DNA of 64,000 bases. Source: Acanthochromis polyacanthus (Eukaryota; Chordata; Actinopteri; Pomacentridae). Under the pieces are notes generated by a model. That model saw only the letters and a list, made by a program, of their open reading frames with translations, did no database searches and was not told the DNA's origin. A program made the translations under genes and the position numbers. The stretch is taken from contig NC_067113.1 of the NCBI RefSeq assembly GCF_021347895.1, positions 46,229,474 to 46,293,473 on the forward strand, given 5' to 3'. This document shows positions 49,044-59,861 of the stretch, piece by piece; the stretch's first letter is position 1; each line of letters opens with the position of its first letter.

Positions 49044-52000
49044 TATTTAGATTGCTGTGATATCTTTCACAAGTAGAATTTCTCATAATTGTGATGACAC
49101 CAGCTTAGTGTCATATCGGTAATGTTTACATTTGTCTCGTCTTCTGATGTTGCAGACAAAAGTAATAAAATATCCCTGTGATTCTTAAAGGCTCATCTAT
49201 TGTAGCCGCAGCAGCACAAGAAAACATTATTTGAGGATCTGAAATAAAGCCTGACAACTAGTCCCAGTGTTGAGCTGTCTGGCCAGAGGGTCCTCACACC
49301 CTGCTGAGCTCAGTCAACGGGCAATTGAACATAGTGCCTGCTTGTCCTCACATATTGTACTCACACACAAACACACAACAACACACACACAGGCAAGCAG
49401 AACAGAAAACATTCACATACTTGGCAGGGGAAAGACAGATTGTTGTAGAAACCAACAGGCAAGAAGGTAGATGAAGGTAATGTTGAGTTGTTTTTTTATT
49501 CTAAAATGCTCTTTTCCACTTCTTGGATATGTGTATTCCTCGAACCTAAAAGCACATTCGCTTTTATTGCATTCATAATTTTAAATATCTCGCTGGGAAT
49601 CCTTCATGGACCAACAATGTACACACAAAAACACACCTGGCTGGTTTGCAGAAGCCGCTACAGCAGCTGCTCTCTCCTCCTACTCAAAGAGATGAGTCAG
49701 CCTTCGATTTCTGTCATTGTTGAGGAGTCTGGAAATATCTCATTGCTGATGGGATTTTATACTCCGTTAGCAATTGTACATATTTATGCAGAGAGAATGC
49801 ACACGAAAATAGGGATACTTGTTTAGCTTTTTGTCAATTTTATGTAGAGCACAATGAGTGTATTTGAATATGAAATTTGCCTCACAAATACAGCGTGATT
49901 TGACAGGACTTGACAAGTGTGTCTGCTGCATGAAAAGTTGGGGACCGTCCTGCCTTCATCCCACAGTTTCCCAACAGCAGAATTTCCAAGCTGTCAGGAG
50001 GATAATAATGCAAGGAAGGTCACGCTTTATAATGTTACCTGTCAGCCAGCCAATACAGCATCGCCCCGGAAGAAATTTAATTAGCTTGAAACGGCAGCGG
50101 GGAGAGAGGCGACATTAAAGGAATTGAACGATAACCAGCTTTTAATCCCGTCCTGGCGAGAGAATAGAAGAAAAGAGGAAAAATCGTTCTCTATCGAACA
50201 GTTGTGACTTTGATGGAGGTGGAATTCTTTTAAGGTGATATGCGGCGTAATTAGTAATGCGCATGTGTTTACAAGATAAATAAACCACCCTCACTTGCTT
50301 TGATGTGTAATGGAACCTTCCTTAGAAATCACAGGCTGACAAAGACTGGGCTCGCTGAGACAGCTATTTACACCATGTCCTATAGGAACCGAGCAGGAAA
50401 AGCTTTTAGTGTTGATCCAGCATATTGGGATGCAATTGTATCCATGTTTTAGACTCTTATGATCCGATTGGAGTCTAAAAAGAGCCATGTTAAATATCCA
50501 GCAGCATACGATTTGAAGTAATTTTATAAAGACAAAAACAGTGGACTATTTAGTGTCTTTTGAAGCATTCAAGCAAAGTTTGTTAAAGTGTGGCAGCGTG
50601 CAGCAGTTGTAATTAGTGGAACAAGACTCCTATTAAAAGGCTGAGTTTAAAGATTGTGACAGCAAGCATACCGAGCAATTTTCTCACTCCTTAATCACTA
50701 ACTGTAGCAAAAAATATCAAATGTGTATAGTAGGCAAACTGTATATTCCTCTATGATTTATTCAGTTCTTTTATATTCCAATGCAGTATGTCCTCTCGTG
50801 GTAGCTGTCCTTGAGAGATGCAGTCATTACACTCAAAACAAACGCTGTTTTTGTAAAGTCAGCTCTGTAACAGCTGAATTTCTCCTCATATAGTCAGCGA
50901 TGTATGCAAGCTCCACTATAATGTGGCTCATGAAATAACTCAAAAACAAAAAAGAATGGAGCGAACATTAAAAACAGACAGCTTTCATTTATTTTAGCTC
51001 TTAAATTGAGTAAAATATGCGCAGATGTACATAATGAAACAAGTACTTAAGAACTCATCTTTTAGCTATTGTACATGTCAGCGAAGTCCAGCAGATGAAC
51101 GATGATCAAGGCAGGTTTTGTAAATAATGCACATTTTGAATAGAGTAACATGACTTTGCAATGAATAATTTATTTGTTTTAAACCCTAAATTGATACAGC
51201 AAGTGCGTAAATGCATGCATCCACATTAACACAACTTAGAAAAAAACATTGCTTGACAATAAAACGCTCCATTTCGGTCATAAAAGTTCAATAATGTAGT
51301 TATTTTCCTAAAAAAAACACACATTAACAACTTAAAATTCCCAGACGCTGTGAATATTTAACCATTAGGTGACTTTCCAGTTTTGTTTGCGTCAATATTA
51401 AGCCTTAATTCATGACATTTTGAGCACTCTGAGACAGATAAATCTAAAACCAAAGCTAATTGTTCACCATTTAACAGAGCTGCTAACATAGCTGTAGATT
51501 CTTTATCTTGTTATATACAATCGATACAAACTTTACCTGCTACTTGGTGCAAGTCAGGTTGTATACAGCCAATTTTTTTACACACAGTTTTTTGAAAATG
51601 ACTGTGGGTTGTTGAGAGGAGCTCAGAGTCAACCTTGCGGTAAATATGTGGATGTGAAGCCAAAATAATCAAAAATCATGTGTTCAAACCAATTTCTGTT
51701 TCTATATCCAGTACCCTCAGAATCCACAAGTGCTGCCCCAACAACAGCAGCACTCTTGTTTATGTAAATGAGAACATGACTTTCACTGCACGAGGGAGTT
51801 CTTCACTTCTCTAACAAAAAAGTGAATATGTTAAATTACTCTTGTCTTGGACTGTAATAATCACATCTGTAGCGTACTGAGGAGAAGAACATTCCAGAGC
51901 CACTCACAAAGATCCAAAGACCCTTCCCCAAAGCTGTACATTTGGAAAGAAACCATTTCAGAAAACTGCTAACCGAAAAGTCACGTCCAAGTGGAGCATC

Positions 52001-52384
52001 TGCTGATTGGATGTCTACTAATAAAGGACCACTCACAGCTCTCTTGGAGACAACAGGATGCTTCCTACCTCCCCCAGAATCTGTTAAGGGTCATGAAGTG
52101 TCAACTGTGAGGAAAACCACACCCCTTCAGAAGAGGATTTACATTCACAGAACTTGGCATGTAGGAGTGGATTGAACAGTTTAAATCAGAACATTAAGGA
52201 AATGCAGCATCACTGGAATGACAATCTGGACTCAGTCTCTGACACCAGATTGTTCAGGACCAGTATGGAAGAACTCCTAGTGGAGCGGCGGGAAACATTA
52301 ACCAGACTTGGTTCACTAAAGAATTGAACAAGTTGCTCCCAGAATGTGATAACACCAAGACAGGTAAACACAAGAATAACCTCG
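49044..52384. other. Unassigned DNA with a candidate regulatory block
   Basis: No gene is recognised. A CA-rich patch lies at 49355-49395. The block 49960-50180 (with gaagaaatttaattagcttgaaac) looks like candidate conserved non-coding DNA. The part 51840-52384 could belong to the element that follows, but I could not read a protein from it. Confidence 0.35.
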
Positions 52385-53028
52385 TGTTATGACCCTGGGC
52401 TGCTGCGCTCCTCCTCCTCTGTAATGATCTGTATCGTGGAGCACTGCGAGCCTGTCAAACACCTTCGTTCGCCCAGCCTCTGTATTTTTGCCCCGCTGAA
52501 AACCCAAGCAGCTGAAGATGGATTGGTCCAGGACAAGTGACCTCCTTCAATCATGGTGCCAGGTGGACTTCAAAAGGCCCATTCATGCAGTGTTTGGCTG
52601 CAGTTTGTAGAAGAAGTTGAGCTGCACAGTTACCGATTTGTGAACATTGGTGTTTGTGCTTAGTGTACGTGTGGAGGACTAAATGCTAGTGAGTGGTACT
52701 TTGGCGTCTTTAGAAATACTGATTGAGAATTCATTGTTAGTTCAATCAGGGGTGCTACAACACCGTATTTTGGTTAAGAGCTTTCTTTGTATTAATTATC
52801 TTTTATTTTTTTCCAGTATGCTAACATCAACTTCTGAGTAAAGTTTGCTTTCAGTTATGTTTTGTTTAATTTCACTTGCACCCATTTGCATTTAACCCCC
52901 TCACTTTTTGTATTTTATTGTGACCATGCTGTTTTCAAGATAAATTTCAGCCCTTCACTCTCTAACTCAGCGCTGGTTTTGCTTTCTTTTGTTGTTGTCC
53001 GGCTACCGTAGACAGCTGGGTCGTAACA
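52385..53028. mobile_element. Possible solo LTR or terminal-repeat element
   Basis: The segment begins TGTTATGACCCtgggctg and ends cagctGGGTCGTAACA, so its ends are inverted copies with a TG...CA frame as in LTRs. The five bases on each side (cctcg, cccag) do not form a direct repeat, and no polypurine tract or primer-binding site is evident. It could be a solo LTR or a DNA transposon with about 18-bp inverted ends. No protein is coded. Confidence 0.35.
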
Positions 53029-55060
53029 CCCAGATAATCTAAGGCAAGAAGCCAAAGAATTTGGCAGCAGGCAAAAGTTAACCAATAACTCAGAAACAGG
53101 AAACGCACACTAAACGAGTCACAGTAACAGAAGAAAAGCACAAACACGAACTGACTGGCTCTTTAAGGCAAGCAGGAGACTTAGCTGTACCAGACTTGGA
53201 TATAGGGGAACTATAGAAGCTTGGTGGGGAGTGCACTAGCATGAGGGTTGGATGGGATTGGAATCCAGACAGGTGCTGCAGGAATGGAGGGAGTCGGTTG
53301 TACTGTGGTTGTCTCAGGGGGGTGAAGGTGGAGGGCTGACAGAAGATGGAGGGATTCAGACAGACCGTGGTGTGGAACGAAAAGGTAGTTCAACGATCCG
53401 GCAACAAGTGATGGCAGCGTCTGTCTTTTATGGTAGGTGAGTGTAGATTGATGATCGCTCCCACCTACTCGCCCGCCAATTCTGCTGATTATCATTGGCA
53501 GCACCTGTCCTCACACCACACACTGTGCACCCGCCCACCTGAGAAGAGAGGGAGGGAAGGGGAAGGGAAAAAGAAGTCTGCCACTAAGTGGCAGCAGAGC
53601 TGGCGGGCGTACCATACAGACCTGCAGCGGCCTCCCTCTCCCTACTATAAAGGCTACGCAAATATCACTTTCCTTCTGGGAAACGGGTAAATTTACAAAT
53701 TGCCAATTCTACAGTGACTCTAAATTGATCACCTTCCTACCAACTGCTTCCAGTGATGATTATGGTTAGTTTATCTGTATTTATGCATTCATTAATTCAC
53801 TGTCTGTTGTTTTTACATCATTGTTGTGTGTTGTTTGTTTGTAGTATTAATATAATGAATGTTTGTGTATAATTATCATCGGTTCTACTGTGCATTTCTT
53901 TGTTTGGGAACTGGAGGTCAATGAGATCAGAACTTAAAACTTTCAGATAACAGACTGATCAGTTCCATTTTAATCAAAGTCGCTTTGAGACTTACTCTAA
54001 ATTAACCATTTTTTCAAGAAAGATGGTGTCCCTAAATTAACGAGTGCAATTTTAATCACAAAGTGTCGTTTCTAATCTCAGGTGTGTTGCAGCCTACACT
54101 ATTATCTACATTGTTTGGCGCAGCCATTTGAGGCTGATTTCTCCAAATTTTGTCACACATACATTGATTTCCATGATTATATCGGAGATCAATGTTCTCT
54201 GAATGGAATACCATTCATCTTTAAAACATAAATGAATAATTGCTGTGCCCAGAGAAAGCTGGTCTCCCCACCGCATTATCATTTGTCTCTTCTCTCTTTG
54301 ATACTCGGCACATGGGAACTGGATGCAGGCATATTACACAATTTCTGATGTTCACATTTTCAAACATTCTGACCCCAGATTGTTGCTTTTAAAGTCTAAC
54401 AGTTCATGGTTTATTAATTAAACTACAAAAGGAAGCAACACTGCCAGTGTGTGCAGTACACAGATCACATCACCCACTCAGCCTCCCTCTGTCTCTCTGC
54501 ATCTCTCTGTCAGAAGAAGCAGAACTTACGTCTACGTTTTAGCTCTTGTTTTTGTGTGTAGCCATTCAGGCTCCTCTTCTTCTAAAATATTCCCTCTGAA
54601 GCACTTAGCCTAATTAGAGATCATTTATTCCCAGAACTAATCAGTCCAAGTGTTTTTGTGTCTTCTAAAATAATAACATGAGAGAAGGCTGTTGCGCTAA
54701 GTGAAGGTTCAACAGCCCACGCTGCTTACTTAATTTGACTTGCGAGTTTTGTTTTGTGTGTGTGAATGTTTGTGGGGTTGCTGTTCTTCAAGTCATAGCC
54801 TAATTTGATTAGAGGATAGAGCTGGATTACTTAGTAAAAGAGGGGATGTTGTAGGATTTTTCTGTTGATCTGTCATTATAAAGATCACATTGTAAAAAGA
54901 CATGGATTGTTAAGGTTGCACATTGCATCTCCCCCAATGTAGAAATAAGAAATTGTTTAAATATCTTATGTAATTGATTAGATATTGTACAGTCAGCAAT
55001 TCCAGGAAACAAAACAGGTTTCAAAATAGAGAGTTTGAATCTGATTTGCATAAAGTGAGC
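53029..55060. other. Unassigned DNA
   Basis: The block 53160-53650 is GC-richer with purine-rich patches and might continue the element to its left. The frame at 53211-53504 has no motif. From 53700 on it is AT-rich. No gene is seen. Confidence 0.35.
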
Positions 55061-55425
55061 CTAAACCGAGTCCAAGAACACTTCCTGCACTCGTCTCCAT
55101 GCATCTCTTAATGTCAATGGTGGGTCCACTGGGCGGCACCAACGTGCATCTTCTTCATCAACCAGACTTTTGCCAGCGCATTCCCTTCTTGGCTCTGGTT
55201 GCAGAAAGGGGCACTTATTTCCCTGTGCTTGACAAGGTTGTGCCTTTTCCTTGATTTCAAATTCATTTATGTATTTGAATCTGTCGGTGTCTGTCATGCC
55301 TACCGCCCATTTGCCTTGGGAGACCATACTTGGGAGACTTTTGCCCCTTACAGCATATCTCCCAGGATCACAGAGACACTCAAACCCCTCCAGTGCATTG
55401 AGGTGGCAATTCGTCATAGGGTAGA
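55061..55425 (-). mobile_element. LINE-related fragment, minus orientation
   Basis: On the minus strand the sequence reads tgccacctcaatgcactgg, ggggtttgagtgtctctgtg, atcctgggagatatgctgt, and later gtggacccaccattgac. This resembles the 5' part of a common teleost repeat (usual form: tgccaccttatcgtggtgg, ggggtttgtgtg, gatcctgggagctat). Much of the 192-codon minus-strand frame at 55061-55639 falls here. I attribute it to the repeat, not to a host gene. Confidence 0.45.
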
Positions 55426-55439
55426 GTGAGTAGAGTTGC

Positions 55440-55640
55440 TCCTTCTTGTCACCAAAATCAGCCAGTTGAAGTACTTCAGATATCTGATCAGGATGCCTCC
55501 TTGGTGACTTCCTTTGGATGTTTTCCAGGCTAGACCCAGAACTCACTGGACAGATTACATATCTCATCTGGCTTGGGAGCATCTTAGGATAACCTAGGAG
55601 GACCTGGAAATGGACATCTGGAATGCCCTGGTTAGTCACT
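55440..55640 (+). mobile_element. LINE ORF C-terminal fragment, plus orientation
   Basis: Translated on the plus strand, 55485-55620 gives RMPPW, a stop, then RPRTHWTDYISHLAWEHL and a further stop before EDLEMDIWNAL. The RPRT-x-W-x-DYIS-x-LAWE-x-L pattern is characteristic of the C-terminus of a fish LINE ORF. Two in-frame stops show that it is dead. It lies head-to-head with the minus-oriented fragment at 55061-55425. Confidence 0.55.
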
Positions 55641-55890
55641 GTTGCATTATGTATGCTAACTTCATGGTTTTAACTAGATTTACCCATGACAGTGATGAAG
55701 CATGTGCAACATTTGTCAGACCTCTAAGATCTGACATTATATCAAGTGACACTGGGATCAGGTGGTATATCAATTCCAAGACTCTTGTGTTCCCCACTAT
55801 ATCTGGTATCAGCAACATCGTAATCTTATGTGTGCCTATCTGTAAATACAACTTCATGCTGTTCAGTCTTGTGTTGTGTCAGAAGTCCTA
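55641..55890. other. Unassigned DNA between repeats
   Basis: No feature is recognised in these 250 bases. Confidence 0.4.
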
Positions 55891-56670
55891 CATACACTAC
55901 AGACCAAAAGTTTGGAATCAAGGCAAATACAGACCAAACATTTGGAAGCAACTTCAAGTTTCTGTTCACAATGTCTTTCTTGAAAAACAGTATGAATTCT
56001 ATGGATTTTGGGATGTATTTACTACATGATCAGACTTTGCTTTCATTGACACACACCATTTTCTTGAATTTACCTTTAGGTATCCACTGATGTTACCAGA
56101 GAATTTGTGGATAAATGTTAACAAAAGAAAAGAAGGGATTAGTTTCCGCTTTGAGAAGATTGGCAGGAGCCACAAAACACAAATCTCAGTTTGCATTATT
56201 CACTTTAGCTCTTTGTGGCTTTTGAGAGTTTGCATACAAAAATCCCAATAAATCCAAACTGTGTCCATGTCACTACCACAGAAATGGCTAGAAAGAAACA
56301 GCTGAGTAAAAAAAAACAAAAAACAAGAAAGCAAATACATGGCAATTATAGTAAAAATGTATTCTGATGAGTTACTTTGAATAATGTTTATTTTGTTGAA
56401 AACAACAATGAAACTATGATCTTTTTTTGTGCAAATTTGATCTTGCTTCTTTACTTTTAACCTATATTGTCCCTGCTAAGAGGGCCAACCTAGTGATATC
56501 GATTTTGAAAAGTGACAGAATGCTTGTTCTCACATGAAGCTTACATGTTCAGATGCTGTAAGACCAAAAAAAAGGAGTGCATTTCTGAAAGTGGCTTCAT
56601 TCTGTTTAAACATTTAGAGGACTGGAAGTACAAAGTTGCAGAAAATGTAGGGAACAAGTAGCTCAGACTA
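55891..56670 (+). mobile_element. Tc1-like transposon relic (fourth copy)
   Basis: The left end catacactacagaccaaaag-tttggaatca resembles a Tc1-type terminal repeat, and a second, similar copy (tacagaccaaacatttggaagcaa) follows about 30 bases later. An ATG at 56284 opens MARKKQLSKK, as at the N-terminus of one Tc1-like transposase family, but runs into A-rich slippage at once. A later piece (acatttagaggactggaagt, near 56610) fits the helix-turn-helix region of the same family. The right end is not identified. Confidence 0.45.
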
Positions 56671-59470
56671 GCATTCAAGGACAGTAATTGTGGAAAAACA
56701 CCACTGTCCAAAAGAATTGAAAGCTGGTCTGAAAAATCTACGATAAAAATTGAGAAATCTAAAATGCTCTTTTGGCCATTTTGCACGCACTTTTGAGACA
56801 GTCCGTAACTTCAGAGTCAAATACCATGCTGACATTCTCTTTGGCTTTTTCGTGCTTTCATTTCAACTGCTTTTGTGGCGTTAGCAGCAATCGCACAACA
56901 CTTACACGCGCACACACACACATTGTCTGGCGGCAAATAGTGTGCAAATGAATTTCACATTACTGTAGGTCACTGAATTCATTTCTGAAATGGCAATTGG
57001 TATAATCTCTCACGGGACTTGTTGTGAGTAGTGGGCCACATTTACCCAGTTACCCTTACACCTCAGTGTAGATTAAGAAATACATTTTCCCACTATCAAC
57101 CCATCAACTCCAGCCCATTTGTTCCCCTCGGACAATATGGATTGAACTGTTTTTGTCTGTAGTTAATTTTAATTTGGACGCGGCCGGCTGTGAAAACCGC
57201 ATCAGAAGAGAAGCCAAAAGCTTTTCCTGGAGAACAAACATCCTCTCTCTTGTCTCATCCTTTTGTCTTATGAAACACCCTCCCCCCAGGCCCATTAAGA
57301 GAAAATCTGACTTTTCCAGCCTTATCCGCTGTGATCTGAACCACAGAACTCAGTCAGACTATTCAAAGTCAACCTTGATCTGCAGGCCAGTTCTGTATAA
57401 AACATATTCAAGTGGCTCCTGCAAAATATTAACTAGTCTGCCGAACACTGAAAGGATTCAACAGCCATCAGTTAGTCTCCAAACTTTATTATTTAAAGAG
57501 AGCCACATTCAGTAAATGGATTGTATGAATTACAGGATGAAGAAAAAGATGTAGCTAATTTAATGCTTTTGTTACAAAGATTGTGTAGCTACAACCTTTG
57601 CTAATATGAGAGCATCTATCCAAGTACCTGCAATGCAACACAACCCCCAAACGCTGCTCCTTGCTGCTAAATTGACTTCAACTGTCTCCTTCTCTTAGAA
57701 CGACCTTGCAAAGACGAGTCTCCTCTTTAACCCAGAGTGGTGTAGCTAGCTCAGCGCTGTCTCTCTCACACCTTGTCCCCATTGTTGCTGATCTTATCGT
57801 TCAGCCTATCAGAGGACTAATGACCCCGGCAATCGTTGCTGACCCATCGGGGGAAGTGCAGCTGCCAAAGAGAAGGGAGGAGAGTCCATTAAAAGATTAA
57901 TGTAAGGAAGTGGACACTGTCCTCCTGGACCTGTGGAGCACTACAGCAGGAACGGGGAATTTGATTTATTGTCGTCCCCCCTCCTCACTTGCTGAATAGG
58001 CAGAGAAGGATGAGCGGGGTGAAGTGCCTCGCCTTGTCAAAAACCACTGACTGCAGGTTTGTTTGCTTTAGTTTTCAATAAAAAAATGAACCGTACTGTG
58101 TTGCCAACACAGCTTATGAATTGTTATTGTTTTAAAGGTTAAAAATTTAATTGGGAATAAAGTAAATGTTTTCTGTTTAGGCTGGCATGACTCAGCTGAA
58201 ATTACCTTTGGAGCAAAGTCAGCACTTGAATCTGGCAATTAACCTGTGTTTTTAAGAGAACACGCTGCCCTATTTATCATTCAATATTCTGCAATTAAGC
58301 ATTTTGTTACGTTGGCAGTCATTTTTAATATTTATTTGATCAAAGCGCAGAGTGGCCCCGTAACCTGCCTCCATTACTCATGTGTACGGAATAATGCTGG
58401 CATTCCTGCACTGAAAAAAATGTCCTATTATATCCTTTTAGTAAAGATTTGCTGTCAAGCTTGAGGAGCCCTGTTTCCCTGACTCCTTTAGTGAGGGCTT
58501 GAACTTCTATAATGGGCACAAACAACGACTTCTTCTTCACTGCATGGGCACTGACAGAGCTGGCATCCTGCCGAGGGAAGAGAAATTATCCTCACTTTTG
58601 ACTGTCAAGTTGGCTGTCTGTGTTGGTGAATTCCACTATTAAGGTGAGATCATTATATCTAGCTATTGGGGTTTTCATATTGTTTAAATTACAGCCTAAG
58701 CATACCAGCTGTTGTTAAAAAAAAACAAAAAAACATGCATGTTTGCATACATGGGAGTTCATGTATGGATTCCAGCACTACAGACTAAGAAGCTGTGGTT
58801 TACATCCACTATTTCTCAATTAAACCACCATAAAGTAGGCATCCTTAATGGAAAATACCAGCCTCCAGAATGAGGGCAATCCATTTCACATTCCTCGTCC
58901 CTCAGTCCTCACCTCCAGTTGATCATATATAGGTTAAATGTTAATTGAAGAAAATCCCAAGCCTCCTTCGCTTTAATGCCATCATATTCTCTCCCACTGC
59001 TGCACGCAAAACATTTAGGAGAGACACATGTGAGGTGTTTCAAAAACACAATGTCACTAACCCTGCAAAGACTTACTGTCTACATTCCTCAGTCATAATG
59101 GGCTTTCTCACCATTTGTAGCATTTGCACCATTAGTCTGAGATGACTTTGCATCCAAGCCTGACTGAGATAAACAAGGCCGTCAGATGTCAAATGACAAT
59201 AAATGGGCCACCAAAGCTAAGTGCTCCTGAACAGGGAAGAACAACAACGATCAGCAATCCCAAAGACACACATAAACCACTCTGGAGCAGTTTCCTTTGC
59301 CAGGTGTAGTATTGCTGACTTTGTCACCATTAAAGATATATATATATATATATAGTTTTATGGTGAAAATATAAAAGCAGAATTAAACATGTTTTAACTG
59401 ATATTTTTTGCCACTTGAGTGCAGTAGAACAATCTGTAATAAAAATGTTGATAAGGTGTGTAATAGTACC
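56671..59470. other. Unassigned DNA with candidate regulatory blocks
   Basis: No gene is recognised. The blocks 57150-57360 and 57700-57900 are complex and GC-balanced and could be conserved non-coding DNA. A short (TA)n lies at 59336-59354. The frames at 57153-57515 and 57706-57900 lack known domains. Confidence 0.35.
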
Positions 59471-59473
59471 TGT

Positions 59474-59861
59474 ATATGGCCACAAATGGGCGTGCCCCCG
59501 CCTACATCTCAGAGCTGTTGGCAATTTACCAACCTGCCAGGACACTACGCTTGTCTAGCCACACCTCCTTGGTTGTCCCCAGGGCAAGATATAAAAAGTA
59601 TGGTGACCGCTCTTTTGCCGTTCTTGGCCCTAAGCTCTGGAACTCTCTGCCATTGCACTTAGTCCGTCCCTGAACTAAATGTTTTTAAATGTCGTCTGAA
59701 AACGCACTTGTTCCGTGTAGCGTTTGAGGCTTAGCTCCTTTTAGTACTGTGTGTTTCTTAAAATGTTTTTACTTATTTATTTTATTTTACTCTGTTAATC
59801 GCCTTGTGCTCCTTTTGGCGGTTGGAAGGCGCTTTATAAATAAAATTTGATTGATTGATTG
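59474..59861 (+). mobile_element. L2-like LINE, 5'-truncated 3' end
   Basis: The first 195 bases encode the end of a LINE ORF: GRAPAYISELLAIYQPARTL, then VPRARYKKYGDRSFAVLGPK and LWNSLPLHL, followed by TGA at 59671-59673. This order (P-x-YISELL, P-R-x-L, VPR-x-R, GDRSF, PKLWNSLP) is typical of the C-terminus of L2/CR1-group elements. The expected further ending (about 20 codons, FK-x-x-LKTHLF) continues out of frame near 59690. The 3' UTR closes with gcgctttataaataaaatttga and a (TTGA)n tail. The endonuclease and RT core are absent, so it is a dead-on-arrival copy. Confidence 0.75.

Noticed and set aside
55061..55639. 192-codon minus-strand frame, one of the longest in the window
   Set aside because: It runs across two head-to-head LINE-related fragments, and the part over 55440-55639 is antisense to a recognisable LINE ORF end. 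There is no host domain.
59330..59545. 71-codon minus-strand frame ending in Tyr-Ile repeats
   Set aside because: It is antisense to the LINE fragment and runs into a TA microsatellite.
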